Notes: a model not told the origin generated them from the letters alone. Shown: positions 1 to 8,972, numbered from the stretch's first letter. The stretch: 64,000 nt of DNA from Fibrobacter sp. (GCA_012523595.1 JAAYIG010000105.1:1-64000); one strand, 5' to 3'. Numbers and translations are program-made.

Positions 1-99
1 CCTGTCATCGTCATCGACAAAGAGCTCTTTGCCCTCGATAGAGTGCGCCATTATGTGGAAAAGAGAGCCAGGAGATTCCATACGGGCCATTCGAGGCAT
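1..99 (-). CDS. REP-associated tyrosine transposase (IS200-like, Y1_Tnp), N-terminal part only
   Basis: The minus-strand frame opens with an ATG at 99 and runs off the left edge after 33 codons. A strong ribosome binding site (GGAGG, five bases from the ATG) supports the start. The readable protein begins MPRMARMESPGSLFHI and continues through EGKELFVDD, the characteristic start of RAYT/Y1 transposase-like proteins (PGxxxHxxxRxxxGxxLFxDDxDR pattern). These single-stranded DNA nucleases act on REP palindromes. The HUH catalytic motif and the tyrosine lie outside the window, so it is unknown whether the gene is intact. REP-like sequences at 187 and 2642 fit this call. It lies downstream of dnaK on the same strand. 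Confidence 0.72.
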   Translation of the reverse strand, partial: MPRMARMESPGSLFHIMAHSIEGKELFVDDDDR

Positions 100-186
100 A
101 TTTTCCTCCGGCAAAAGGGTGAGATTGATGTAAGGTGGAGGTAATAAGATGCAAATTCCGGGCCGAAGGAAAATCAAAGATAAAAA

Positions 187-221
187 AGATGGTCCGTCCC
201 CTGAAAACAAAAAAAACAGGG
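187..221. repeat. REP-like element, copy 1 (between RAYT and dnaK)
   Basis: The core GTCCGTCCCCTGAA at 192-205 recurs at 2648-2661 in the same orientation and in a similar flank (AAGAT on the left). Here CCCTG at 199-203 can pair with CAGGG at 217-221 around an A-rich loop, giving a short hairpin. GGTCCGTCCCC-type sequences are known companions of RAYT genes, and a RAYT gene starts 90 bases to the left. The hairpin also sits just past the dnaK stop, so it may act in dnaK mRNA 3'-end stability. Confidence 0.55.
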
Positions 222-270
222 CAGGTAACCCACCCACCCCGTAAAATCACAAATATTCAACACAATCCAA

Positions 271-2223
271 TCAATCAACTATCTCGTAATCAGCATCAAC
301 TGCTCCATCACCCCGATTACGTTTCTGCGGCTCCTCTCCCTCAGCAGCTTCCTCTGAAGGTCCCTTCTGCTGTGGACCAGCACCAGCTCCGCCCGCAGCA
401 CCTGCAGCACCCGGCCCCCCAGACCCTTTGTAAAGAGCTTCAGCCATGATGTGCGAGGCTTTCATAAGAGCATCGATTGCGGATTTTATACCTTCAGTAT
501 CATCTGTCTTGGCCTTTTCCTTAAGATTATTCAAGGCAGATGCAATAGCAGCCTTATCGCTCTCGGATATCTTATCCCCGACCTCACCCAGTGTCTTTTC
601 AGTCTGGTAGATTACCTGATCGGCCTGATTCTTGACCTCCACCTTCTCCTTCTCCGCCTTATCCCTCGTAGCGTTGGCCTCGGCCTCCTTTACCATCCTT
701 TCAATATCACTTTCGGAGAGACCGCTCGATGATTCTATACGGATCGCCTGCTGCTTTCCTGTACCCATGTCTTTTGCACTGACATTCATAATTCCGTTTG
801 CGTCAATATCAAAAGTAACCTCTATCTGAGGTACTCCACGGGGAGCCGGAGGAATACCGATAAGATCGAATTTGCCAAGCAAACGATTGTGAGCGGCAAT
901 CTCTCTTTCTCCCTGGTAAACGACAATACTTACAGCAGTCTGATTGTCAGCCGCAGTGGAGAAAATCTGGCTTTTCTTTGTAGGAATAGTAGTGTTGCGC
1001 TCTATGAGCTTTGTCATTACTCCTCCCAGAGTCTCTATACCCAGAGAAAGAGGAGTAACATCGAGAAGAAGCACATCTTTTACGCTCTGATCACCGCTAA
1101 GTATCGCACCCTGGATCGCAGCCCCAAGAGCAACAACCTCATCCGGGTTGACACCTTTATGTGGCGCCTTGCCAAACACCTCCTCAACTTTACTCTGCAC
1201 AGCAGGCATACGGGTTGCTCCCCCCACCAGTATCACTTCATCGATATCACTTGCGCTCAAGTGCGCATCTGCCAGAGCTCTCCGGCAAGGCTCAACCGTC
1301 CGGTCTATAAGATGCTGTACAAGCTGTTCGAGTTTAGCCCTCGTCAAAGTCATATCGAGGTGTTTGGGTCCGGATGCATCAGCGGTAATAAAGGGCAGAT
1401 TGATATTAGCCTGCATCGCAGAAGAGAGCTCGATCTTTGCCTTCTCGGCAGCCTCTTTTAACCTCTGAAGAGCCATGCGGTCATTACGGAGATCTATCCC
1501 GTTAGTCTTCTGAAAATCTTCTGCTATGTAATCAATCAAAACCTTATCGAAATCGTCACCGCCAAGATGAGTGTCCCCATTAGTGGACTTTACCTCAAAT
1601 ACACCCTCACCCAGTTCCAGAATCGAAATATCAAATGTACCACCACCAAGATCGTAAACTGCTATCTTTTCATTGCGCTTCTTCTCAAGCCCGTAAGCCA
1701 GCGATGCAGCAGTAGGCTCATTAATTATCCTCTTTACATCAAAACCGGCAATTCTGCCCGCATCCTTTGTAGCCTGCCTCTGGGCATCATTAAAATATGC
1801 CGGAACAGTGATAACCGCTTCCTTGACTTCCTCACCCAGATAATCCTCAGCTGCTTTCTTGAGGTACTGAAGAATCATGGCAGAAATCTCTGGAGGAGTA
1901 TAGTCTTTATCAAGAGCATTTACTTTGACCGGTTCCTCAGGAGCCCCTTTGATTGTATAGGGAACCCGCTTCTCCTCAGATTCGACCTCGCTGTGGCGAC
2001 GACCCATAAAACGTTTTATGGAAAAAATCGTGTTCTCAGGATTTGTTATCGCCTGCCGCTTGGCAATCGCACCAACCAGCCTTTCACCTGTTTTGGTAAA
2101 AGCAACTATTGACGGAGTAGTACGACCACCTTCCGGATTAGGAATAACTACCGGCTTCCCAGCCTCCATCACTGCAACACAGGAGTTAGTGGTCCCAAGA
2201 TCTATACCAATTATCTTCCCCAT
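271..2223 (-). CDS. dnaK: Molecular chaperone DnaK (Hsp70)
   Basis: 650 residues, the normal Hsp70 length. The ATPase domain occupies about residues 1-385: phosphate-1 loop GIDLGTTNS at 6-14, then [19 protein letters not shown] and VGGATRMP. The substrate-binding domain starts after the linker [13 protein letters not shown]. The lid ends in a Gly/Ala/Gln-rich tail and DADYEIVD, a variant of the usual EEVD-like end. The frame is open for 20 more codons upstream, but the ATG at 2223 has a GGAGG ribosome binding site and matches the family start [14 protein letters not shown]. It works with DnaJ and GrpE in folding. Neither is encoded within the visible flanks, so dnaK looks monocistronic. A perfect 12-bp inverted repeat lies 22 bases upstream. 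Confidence 0.98.
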   Translation of the reverse strand: MGKIIGIDLGTTNSCVAVMEAGKPVVIPNPEGGRTTPSIVAFTKTGERLVGAIAKRQAITNPENTIFSIKRFMGRRHSEVESEEKRVPYTIKGAPEEPVKVNALDKDYTPPEISAMILQYLKKAAEDYLGEEVKEAVITVPAYFNDAQRQATKDAGRIAGFDVKRIINEPTAASLAYGLEKKRNEKIAVYDLGGGTFDISILELGEGVFEVKSTNGDTHLGGDDFDKVLIDYIAEDFQKTNGIDLRNDRMALQRLKEAAEKAKIELSSAMQANINLPFITADASGPKHLDMTLTRAKLEQLVQHLIDRTVEPCRRALADAHLSASDIDEVILVGGATRMPAVQSKVEEVFGKAPHKGVNPDEVVALGAAIQGAILSGDQSVKDVLLLDVTPLSLGIETLGGVMTKLIERNTTIPTKKSQIFSTAADNQTAVSIVVYQGEREIAAHNRLLGKFDLIGIPPAPRGVPQIEVTFDIDANGIMNVSAKDMGTGKQQAIRIESSSGLSESDIERMVKEAEANATRDKAEKEKVEVKNQADQVIYQTEKTLGEVGDKISESDKAAIASALNNLKEKAKTDDTEGIKSAIDALMKASHIMAEALYKGSGGPGAAGAAGGAGAGPQQKGPSEEAAEGEEPQKRNRGDGAVDADYEIVD

Positions 2224-2244
2224 AAAAACTGCCTCCGATCTTAT

Positions 2245-2280
2245 CAATTCTATAATGCAATAAAAACGATTATAGAATTG
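2245..2280. promoter_or_regulatory. Perfect 12-bp inverted repeat in front of dnaK
   Basis: CAATTCTATAAT (2245-2256) and ATTATAGAATTG (2269-2280) are exact reverse complements separated by 12 bases. The right arm read on the minus strand contains a TATAAT hexamer, so the repeat may overlap the dnaK promoter. The layout (two arms, about one helical turn of spacer, just before a heat-shock gene) is like the CIRCE operator of HrcA, but the sequence does not match CIRCE (TTAGCACTC-N9-GAGTGCTAA). It could be an operator for an unknown repressor or a hairpin in the 5' leader. Confidence 0.6.
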
Positions 2281-2330
2281 CAATCAAAAACCATGCCATT
2301 CCCCTCAACATCCGGTTTGAATCATTTCAG

Positions 2331-2349
2331 TTTTAATTCAGAATTAAAA
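2331..2349. promoter_or_regulatory. 19-bp palindrome upstream of dnaK
   Basis: TTTTAATTC, one central base, then GAATTAAAA: perfect 9-bp arms about 108-126 bases upstream of the dnaK start. It could be a transcription-factor site or part of a hairpin. Its A/T richness makes chance occurrence more likely than for the repeat at 2245. Confidence 0.35.
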
Positions 2350-2641
2350 AATGGCCTGTTCTAATCGAATTTAGCAGATATTAACCTAAAAGCAGAAATT
2401 TAGATCGAATAATCTAAAAGAATCAATTATTTCATTATAAAGCAAACGTTTTATTATGAAACAATTCTATAGCATCTATCAACTAAAAAGTCCTAAAATA
2501 ATACTATTGATAATGACCTTATTACCTCTTTATCCACTCTCTTTTTCACCGCAATGATGAATTATGACTTAATTTGTTTTAACCATCAAAAGACAACTGC
2601 CCCAAAACATCCCTACCGGAACAACCTTTCTAAAAAGAATA

Positions 2642-2661
2642 AAGATAGTCCGTCCCCTGAA
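2642..2661. repeat. REP-like element, copy 2 (between dnaK and ychF)
   Basis: AAGATAGTCCGTCCCCTGAA repeats the core of the element at 187-206 with one mismatch (AAGATAG versus AAGATGG). Both copies have the same orientation. No long pairing arm is visible here, so this may be a half or decayed copy. Confidence 0.45.
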
Positions 2662-2731
2662 TAAAGAACATTTTAATCGCTTAAATCGACCCCCAAACCT
2701 GCATCTAACTCCAACCTCACCCCCCTCAAAA

Positions 2732-3799
2732 TCAAACATTAAACCTTATACTCATTATGTCCCCATCAGACACAATATAGTCCTTACCCTCCAGATGAAA
2801 TCGCCCCTTTTCTTTCACAGCCTTTTCCGATCCCAGTTCCATCAGATCGTCATAAGAGAAACACTCCACAGCAATAAAACCCCGTGCCAGGTCAGAATGA
2901 ATACTGCCGGCAGCCTCCACCGCCGTCGAACCTCTCCTTATATTCCAGGCCCTCACCTCATCTGCACCCACAGTGAAAAAACTTATATACCCCAGTGTAT
3001 CATAGGCGATTTTTGTCAGACGATCCTTTGCTGACTCCTTTATTCCCATATCCTCCATAAACATCTGCGCATCATTCTCATCGAGCCTCGAGAGCTCCAT
3101 CTCAAAATTACCCGCAAACTCAATTGCATTATACTCCTTTGAAAACTTCTGCATCACTGCTTCATTTTTCCCGTAAGATACCTCATCGGTATTGAGAATA
3201 ACTATCGCCGGTTTTTTGGTAAGAAACTGAAATCCCCTGATCGCCAGTTCCTCCTCAGGGCTGAATTCCAGCTTTCTGACAGGCTCTGATTTGTTAAGCT
3301 GCTCACATACTCTCTCTAAAACCTTTTCCTCCATCAGCAGAGCATCATTTTTCTGCCCCTTCGTATATCCTGACCTGATTTTCTCAAGCCTCTTCTCAGC
3401 TATTATCAGGTCGGAAAGCAGAGTCTCTTCCTCAATTTTTCTCAGATCACCAATCGGATCTGCCGGGCCGGTAATGTCGTTTGCAAAGCCACGGATCACA
3501 AATGCCAGCGAATCCGCATTCCGGATTACCTTCAACATCTCACCCGCGAAGGCCTCCTGACGAATCGAGTCCTCCGCGATCCCTGCAACATCCACAATTT
3601 CTATCGTGGCAAAGACTGTCTTTTTAGGTTTGTACATCTCAGAGAGCCTCTTCACCCGCTCATCTGAAACTTTGACAATAGCAATATTGGGTTCGGCTTT
3701 GGAGGAGGCATAAGCAGATACAGGAGCTTCCGATTTTGTCAAGGCATTAAAGAGAGTGGTTTTACCTGATTTGGGTAATCCAAACAGTCCTATCTTCAT
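2732..3799 (-). CDS. ychF: YchF-family P-loop ATPase/GTPase
   Basis: 355 residues, slightly shorter than the usual 363. The P-loop GLPKSGKTT is at residues 7-15, a switch region carries DVAGI, and the G4-position motif is NTDE. That is the NxxE form typical of YchF/Ola1, which prefers ATP over GTP. A TGS domain forms the C-terminus (RRGSTAVEAAGSIHSDLARGF). Members associate with ribosomes and are implicated in stress and redox responses. The ATG at 3799 has a GGAGG site five bases upstream. It is transcribed alone. Confidence 0.9.
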   Translation of the reverse strand: MKIGLFGLPKSGKTTLFNALTKSEAPVSAYASSKAEPNIAIVKVSDERVKRLSEMYKPKKTVFATIEIVDVAGIAEDSIRQEAFAGEMLKVIRNADSLAFVIRGFANDITGPADPIGDLRKIEEETLLSDLIIAEKRLEKIRSGYTKGQKNDALLMEEKVLERVCEQLNKSEPVRKLEFSPEEELAIRGFQFLTKKPAIVILNTDEVSYGKNEAVMQKFSKEYNAIEFAGNFEMELSRLDENDAQMFMEDMGIKESAKDRLTKIAYDTLGYISFFTVGADEVRAWNIRRGSTAVEAAGSIHSDLARGFIAVECFSYDDLMELGSEKAVKEKGRFHLEGKDYIVSDGDIMSIRFNV

Positions 3800-3930
3800 T
3801 GTTCCTCCATGCAGAGATACATATTCAGTAAAATCAATACAGAAAAACTCAGCCGGGGACCCATCCCGCAGGCCGTGAAAACAAATCTGAGAGATATTTC
3901 GGGGATTTTCACATTACCCGGAATAAGCCG

Positions 3931-5442
3931 TTACTTGATGATTGATGGCGGCTTTATTTTCAGGTCTATCAGTTCCGGACGTCTGAAATGGACAACCGAG
4001 ATTATGCCCACGAAGAGAAATCCGGATGCGTAGAGCATCAGAAAAGGACTGACAAGAAAATTTGTAAAGCCAAGAAACATCTGGAAACTGGCCAGGCAGT
4101 ATATCCCCAGGATGATCTCGACAAGACAGGTCAGATCTTTTATCGGCTTGTATGTAGTGCTTCGCTTAGAACCTTTTTTCGGTGTACGATGAAAAGGCGA
4201 ATTCATCTTGAGAAGAGCCTCAAAGACCGCTTTACCATTATTCACGGCCAACCCGGTCCCTATAAGCATCATCGCCGGGATAAGCATGATCTGCTTTCTG
4301 ATCTTGTTTCCTATGTAGTACTGGGAAACCATGTACATTGTCGATGGCCCGCTGGTAGCCAGAATCATGCACAGAATAACACATCCAAACCAGAACGGCG
4401 GAAGATACACCTTTACATAATAGAGAACCGGCATAGTCAGAAGTGCCAGAAGCAGCATCAACGGATGAACCATATAGTGGGTAAGATGAAGTACCGCCTG
4501 AACCATTTTAAACACGGGAATCTTTCTCTGCCACAGAAGAGGGATGATCTTTATAGCGGTCTGGATCGAACCCTTCGCCCACCTGAACTGCTGATTCTTA
4601 AAAGCGTTTATATCCTCAGGTATCTCAGCCGGCACCTCAAGTTCAGGAACATACTCTGTTTCCCAACCGGCCAGTTGCATGCGGTAGGAAAGATCCATAT
4701 CTTCGGTCAGGGTATCATGCTGCCACCCGCCACTGGTTTCAATAGCTGAACGGCGAAAAACTCCGGCAGTGCCATTGAAATTCATGAACAACCCATTCCA
4801 GCTTCTGGCGGCCTGTTCAATCATAAAATGCCCGTCAATACCCATGGCCTGGCCTCTGGTGATCAAAGAGGAATTCTTGTTCAGATGTGTCCATCTCCCC
4901 TGAACAAGCCCAATCTTGGGGCGATCCACAAAAAAGGCCATCGCCTTCTTCAGAAAATCCGGCCTGGGTACAAAATCAGCATCAAATATCGCTACAAATT
5001 CTGCATCTGTATAGTCAAGTCCATTCTGCAGAGCACCCGCTTTATAACCTGTTCTATCTACCCTGCGAATAACCGAAATATTGATTCCCTGCTCTTTCAG
5101 CCGCCTGACAGTTTCATCCACAAATCCAATTGTCTCATCAGTGCTGTCGTCAAGAACCTGGATTTCGTGCCTTGATATTGGATAATCAATCGCAGCCACA
5201 GCCTCTATGACCCGGTTGGCTACAGATTTCTCATTGTACATTGGAAGCTGGGTTACTACTTTGGGGAAACAACTTTCATCTGTTATACTATAGAAGTGCT
5301 TCATCCTCTCGCGTTGGGCAATTACTTTAGCTTTTCGCTTCCGAAGGAAAAGATAGGTGAGAATATAACACTGTAACCCATATGCCAGCAGAATCGCCGA
5401 ACACAAGACGTACAAAGATATTACAATGATTAGTGCAACCAT
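3931..5442 (-). CDS. Membrane-bound family 2 glycosyltransferase, cellulose/mannan synthase-like
   Basis: 503 residues from the ATG at 5442; a GTG at 5460 would add six residues but has no ribosome binding site. One N-terminal membrane segment is followed by a cytoplasmic GT-A domain with the processive D,D,D,QxxRW signature: DDSTDET, FDADFVP, TEDMDLS and QQFRWAKGS. Four or so membrane helices follow. The size and QQFRWAKG motif resemble bacterial relatives of plant CslA/CslC (beta-mannan or glucan backbones) more than BcsA, and no PilZ domain is present. It would polymerise a beta-linked polysaccharide at the inner membrane from a nucleotide sugar. No bcs-type partner genes are nearby, so the product is unknown. 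Confidence 0.85.
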   Translation of the reverse strand: MVALIIVISLYVLCSAILLAYGLQCYILTYLFLRKRKAKVIAQRERMKHFYSITDESCFPKVVTQLPMYNEKSVANRVIEAVAAIDYPISRHEIQVLDDSTDETIGFVDETVRRLKEQGINISVIRRVDRTGYKAGALQNGLDYTDAEFVAIFDADFVPRPDFLKKAMAFFVDRPKIGLVQGRWTHLNKNSSLITRGQAMGIDGHFMIEQAARSWNGLFMNFNGTAGVFRRSAIETSGGWQHDTLTEDMDLSYRMQLAGWETEYVPELEVPAEIPEDINAFKNQQFRWAKGSIQTAIKIIPLLWQRKIPVFKMVQAVLHLTHYMVHPLMLLLALLTMPVLYYVKVYLPPFWFGCVILCMILATSGPSTMYMVSQYYIGNKIRKQIMLIPAMMLIGTGLAVNNGKAVFEALLKMNSPFHRTPKKGSKRSTTYKPIKDLTCLVEIILGIYCLASFQMFLGFTNFLVSPFLMLYASGFLFVGIISVVHFRRPELIDLKIKPPSIIK

Positions 5443-5508
5443 ATTTTTATCAGCCTGCACGAGTGATAGGTTTTTTTCTTAACTTATGTTACGAAAAATG
5501 TAGCAAAT

Positions 5509-5536
5509 AATATAATTATTGCATGGTGCAACACAA
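5509..5536 (-). promoter_or_regulatory. Putative sigma-70-type promoter for the GT2 gene
   Basis: On the minus strand, TTGTGT (5536-5531) and TATATT (5514-5509) are 16 bases apart, about 65 bases upstream of the GT2 start and just past the recG stop's opposite side. It is a near-consensus match found by eye only. Confidence 0.35.
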
Positions 5537-5544
5537 AATAACTT

Positions 5545-7575
5545 TTATTGAGAACCTGTAAGTTGGCAAATCTCCTCCTGCACCTCTCTGAAAAGATCCG
5601 GGGCATCAAGTATATCCGCCATCACCTGATTCCCCCACCCCGATTGCCTTATTCCTGCCATTTCACCCGGTCCCCTGGACCTCAGATCCATCTCCGCAAT
5701 CTTGAACCCGTCATTAAGCCTGCAAAAAGCCAAAAGCCGCCCCCTTACCTCTGAGTCCGATCCGGCAGCCGGGCTTAAAAGAAAACAGTAAGATTTCCCC
5801 CCTCCCCTCCCTACTCTTCCTCTTAGCTGATGAAGTTGTGCCAATCCAAACAGATCTGCTCCTTCTATGACCATAACAGTTGCAGCAGGAACATCTACCC
5901 CCACTTCAATCACCGATGTAGATACAAGGAGTCTGGTTTCCCCTGATACAAATTTTTCCATAACTGACTGCTTTTCGATGCTATCCATCCTTCCATGCAC
6001 CAGTCCAACATCAATCCCGGAAAAAGCACCTCTTCTCAAATGGTCATACAGAGTCTCTGCATCTTTCACCTCATGGTCCTCATCAAACTCCTCACCCTTC
6101 TCGATTCTTGGTGCCACCCAGAATACAGATGCCCCCCTGGAAGTAATCTGTTCAAGAATAAATTTCTCCATCTCTGCCCGCTTTTCCTCCGGTACAAGAT
6201 AAGTTGACACCGGCTCCCTTCCCCCTGGCCCCCTGTTTATGGTTACAATATCCAAATCTCCATACAGGGTCATAGCAAGGGACTGAGGAATCGGAGTTGC
6301 CGACATGAGAAGAAAATCACTCGCCGGATCTTTTTCCTGAAGAGCCATTCTCTGCTTTACACCAAATTTATGCTGCTCATCAATTACCACCATGCCAAGC
6401 GATCTGAACTTGACAGTTGGTTGTATAAGGGTGTGGGTCCCCACAACAAATCGCAGTTCACCCGTAAGCAGACTGCGAAGAATTTTCTTGCGTTCAGAAG
6501 CCGGTGTTGCACCTGTGAGCATGGCAGATTCTATACCCAGACCACCGAGCCATTTCTTTACAACTGCATAACCCTGGGCTGCAAGAACTTCCGTAGGAAC
6601 CATCCACGCCACCTGCAGCCCCTCATTGAGAGCCGGCAGACAGGAGAAAATCGCCACAAACGTTTTCCCGCATCCCACATCCCCTTGCAACAATCGATGC
6701 ATCCGGCTGGGGCTGCCTGAATCTCTGTAAAGCACATTGACAGCATCCTTTTGATCGGGTGTCAATTCAAAGGGAAGACTGCTCTTTAAAAGATCTGGAA
6801 GTCTCCCCGGATTCATACTCCTGCCGGGAAGCGCAAATTTTTTCCTGCTGAACCGAAGTGCCAGTGCCACCCTGTAGAAACTCTCATATTTTATACGCTG
6901 CCGATATTTGGGGAGCTCTTCCATAGAGGAAGGAAAGTGAAGCTCACGGATACAGATCTCAAGTGGAGGAAACTGATGTTTTTTCTCGAGAGGCTCCGGA
7001 AGCACCCGGGGATAATGCTTCAGGTTTTTAAGGATCCAGGAAACCGCCTTGCGAAAAAGTCCTTGTGCCAATCCGGCCTCCCTCATACCCGAAGTCAATG
7101 AATATACCGGAATGCATTTTAACAGTGGTCCCTCCCCCCTCTCCGGCACCCTGTCAGCTATAGGATGAACCATCTGGAAATGAATATACCGGCTGACCCT
7201 CCCGGTAACCATCATTCTCATCCCGGGCTTGAAAGCATTTCGCAGGTAACTGATCCCCTGGAACCACAGCAACTCTATCTGCCCCGTTCCATCATCTATT
7301 AGAATTCTCAACCTCTGGCTGCGACGTCCGCGTTCAAGTCTCACCCGTTTAACAATTCCAACGATTGTACAACAGTCCTGAAAGTAGTCACCGATTGAGC
7401 TGATTAGGGTAATTCTGGAGCGATCTATGTAGCGGCGGGGAAATGCATAAAGCAGATCTCCTATGGTCTCTATTCCAGACTCCAGCAGGGCCTCAACCCG
7501 CTTCGGCCCCATCCCCGGAACCAATGAAACCGGTGAGAGAAAATCCATCATTGCTTCTACATCTCTTTTTGTCAT
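5545..7575 (-). CDS. recG: ATP-dependent DNA helicase RecG
   Basis: 676 residues, close to the usual 690. The N-terminal wedge/OB fold (about 60-150) begins with a helix-hairpin-helix-like LVPGMGPKRVEALLESGI. Then comes the SF2 helicase core: Walker A GDVGCGKT at 298-305, DEQH at 399-402, SATPIPQS, and the motif VI region QLHQLRGRVGRG. The C-terminus has the RecG segment with RSRGPGEMAGIRQSG. RecG reverses stalled forks and branch-migrates recombination intermediates. The ATG at 7575 is preceded by AAGG. It is transcribed after a terminator at 7663-7692, so probably alone. Confidence 0.97.
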   Translation of the reverse strand: MTKRDVEAMMDFLSPVSLVPGMGPKRVEALLESGIETIGDLLYAFPRRYIDRSRITLISSIGDYFQDCCTIVGIVKRVRLERGRRSQRLRILIDDGTGQIELLWFQGISYLRNAFKPGMRMMVTGRVSRYIHFQMVHPIADRVPERGEGPLLKCIPVYSLTSGMREAGLAQGLFRKAVSWILKNLKHYPRVLPEPLEKKHQFPPLEICIRELHFPSSMEELPKYRQRIKYESFYRVALALRFSRKKFALPGRSMNPGRLPDLLKSSLPFELTPDQKDAVNVLYRDSGSPSRMHRLLQGDVGCGKTFVAIFSCLPALNEGLQVAWMVPTEVLAAQGYAVVKKWLGGLGIESAMLTGATPASERKKILRSLLTGELRFVVGTHTLIQPTVKFRSLGMVVIDEQHKFGVKQRMALQEKDPASDFLLMSATPIPQSLAMTLYGDLDIVTINRGPGGREPVSTYLVPEEKRAEMEKFILEQITSRGASVFWVAPRIEKGEEFDEDHEVKDAETLYDHLRRGAFSGIDVGLVHGRMDSIEKQSVMEKFVSGETRLLVSTSVIEVGVDVPAATVMVIEGADLFGLAQLHQLRGRVGRGGGKSYCFLLSPAAGSDSEVRGRLLAFCRLNDGFKIAEMDLRSRGPGEMAGIRQSGWGNQVMADILDAPDLFREVQEEICQLTGSQ

Positions 7576-7662
7576 AATACCTTAGCGATATTTCAATTTT
7601 AACTGAAATATATATCGCAGGATTGTCTATCGATGCGTTCTGAAGCAGTTAGAAACAGCGCA

Positions 7663-7692
7663 GAAAAAAAGCCCGGCTCAGAGAGTCGGGCT
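7663..7692 (-). terminator. Rho-independent terminator downstream of rlmH
   Basis: On the minus strand a 9-bp stem (AGCCCGACT with AGCCGGGCT, one G-U pair) closes a 5-base loop and is followed directly by seven T residues. It separates rlmH from recG. Confidence 0.85.
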
Positions 7693-7764
7693 GTACAGCA
7701 AAGGAGTACGGAGAGAGAGGAAATGTAACTATATATAAACATAATCCGATCTGGATAAAAATAC

Positions 7765-7791
7765 TGTGATAAAGATCACAATTCGTGTGAT
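7765..7791. promoter_or_regulatory. CRP-type palindrome TGTGA-N6-TCACA overlapping a second inverted repeat
   Basis: TGTGATAAAGATCACA at 7765-7780 matches the CRP/FNR-superfamily half-site spacing exactly. ATCACA (7775-7780) also pairs with TGTGAT (7786-7791), giving a hairpin followed on the plus strand by TTTTATTT. It lies 24 bases past the rlmH stop and about 190 bases upstream of recG, behind a terminator, so a terminator role is as likely as an operator role. Confidence 0.35.
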
Positions 7792-7814
7792 TTTTATTTC
7801 TTTCTGCTCTCCGG

Positions 7815-8261
7815 CTATTTATGATATCTCCTGTGACGGATAATAGATATCGCACGATAGATCTGCTCAAGGAGAAGCATCCTGGCAATTTCATGTGTGA
7901 AAGTCATGGCCGAGAGAGACAAGACCAGGTCAGCAGCTTTCTTTACCTCTGCGCTCAGCCCTGAAGGCCCCCCGATAATGAAAGTGAGCTGATGGGTTAT
8001 CGATCCAATATACCTGGAGAAAGCCACCGAATCAAACTGACGTCCCTCCTGAGTGAGCACTATCACATGACCGGGATTCTTTTTAAGATGCTCCAGTATT
8101 TTGGTCCCTTCCTTTTCCGGATTACTGTCCCCTATCTCAATAACCTGCAGCTTCGCATCATGCGAAATCCTCTCAGTATACTCCTTTATCATCGATGCAA
8201 GTGAGCAGTCCTTGATTTTACCAACAGCAATAATCTTGATATCAAGTACAATTTCAGCCAT
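7815..8261 (-). CDS. rlmH: 23S rRNA (pseudouridine-1915-N3)-methyltransferase RlmH
   Basis: 148 residues, a SPOUT-class enzyme that methylates pseudouridine 1915 in helix 69 of 23S rRNA using SAM. Family hallmarks: the SAM-binding knot with IGGPSGLS, then LSLSAMTFTHEIARMLLLEQ and the terminal RHRRYHK. The start ATG at 8261 has AGGA at a good distance. The usual neighbour rsfS is not in view. Confidence 0.95.
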   Translation of the reverse strand: MAEIVLDIKIIAVGKIKDCSLASMIKEYTERISHDAKLQVIEIGDSNPEKEGTKILEHLKKNPGHVIVLTQEGRQFDSVAFSRYIGSITHQLTFIIGGPSGLSAEVKKAADLVLSLSAMTFTHEIARMLLLEQIYRAISIIRHRRYHK

Positions 8262-8359
8262 TGAGAATCCTGTGTTAATGTTTGCTCATAAAAATAAGCA
8301 AAAACGGCTCAGTTTCAGTATTCCTGGATTAAAGTACAGATAGAATCGGTGTGCCTGCT

Positions 8360-8803
8360 CTATCCGGATTGATTACGGGAAAAAGGTTTTTTGAGTTCCT
8401 CGAGGATACAAACCGCCAGCCAGTGAAGATATGATGCTCTTGCCGGAATCAGCATATCAGATGTAGGAGATGAAAACGCTTTCAGCAGCTTCTCGAATTT
8501 CCGGGTCTCTTCCTGAAACTCCGCAAGCATTCTGCGGATTTCTGAATCAAAGCTTTCTGATCTGTCTGTTGCGAGAAGAACTATATGATCAATACAGATA
8601 TAAAGCTGGTGAGCATTCTCCTTCTGCGGAGAAGCAGCAACTTCATTGAGACATTCAAGGAAATAATTGAGCAGGTTCTGAAGCTTTATATATAAAGAGA
8701 GGTCAGGGGTGCTGAAAACAACCGCATCAACCACACAGTTGTTTTTTTGTAAAGCAGATCCGGCCTTCGGGACAAAAGGACGGTTTTTTTTCTTTGATTT
8801 CAT
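8360..8803 (-). CDS. Conserved-looking hypothetical protein, helical
   Basis: 147 residues from the ATG at 8803 (the frame extends two codons to a GTG). No family recognised. The N-terminus is basic (MKSKKKNRPFVPKAG) and the rest is predicted mostly helical with many Leu and Glu, with no signal peptide or membrane helix. No clear ribosome binding site. It lies about 100 bases upstream of rlmH on the same strand. It could be a four-helix-bundle protein of the FliS or phasin size class, but nothing specific supports that. Confidence 0.6.
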   Translation of the reverse strand: MKSKKKNRPFVPKAGSALQKNNCVVDAVVFSTPDLSLYIKLQNLLNYFLECLNEVAASPQKENAHQLYICIDHIVLLATDRSESFDSEIRRMLAEFQEETRKFEKLLKAFSSPTSDMLIPARASYLHWLAVCILEELKKPFSRNQSG

Positions 8804-8972
8804 GAGCACGGTCAGATTCCAGAATAAAACTTTTCAGACCCCTGTAATCCGAAGATATGATACGGAACTCTGCATGTCAAAACTATTTTACTCGTCCGAA
8901 GTCACAGTGCCGACATTGGTATCGGCTGGAATCGATTACTGCAATTAATAAACGTCCTTTATACCTCCCAGA

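Larger units (their letters stand above)
2284..2731. other. Gene-free stretch between dnaK and ychF
   Basis: AT-rich, with no frame that has a ribosome binding site. It holds the 19-bp palindrome at 2331-2349 and REP-like copy 2 at 2642-2661. The dnaK promoter is expected near the left end. No convincing terminator for ychF was found. Confidence 0.6.

Noticed and set aside
889-2112. Two long plus-strand frames opposite dnaK
   Set aside because: dnaK is beyond doubt on the other strand; these frames lack translation signals and family similarity.
2224-2283. A CIRCE element in front of dnaK
   Set aside because: The arms found do not match TTAGCACTC/GAGTGCTAA, and the spacer is 12 rather than 9.
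3988-4749. A 253-codon plus-strand frame opposite the GT2 gene
   Set aside because: The GT2 motifs fix the coding strand; the His/Arg-rich product is a shadow.
7649-7894. An 81-codon minus-strand frame over the end of rlmH and the terminator
   Set aside because: It would read through the rlmH coding region in another frame and through a clear terminator.
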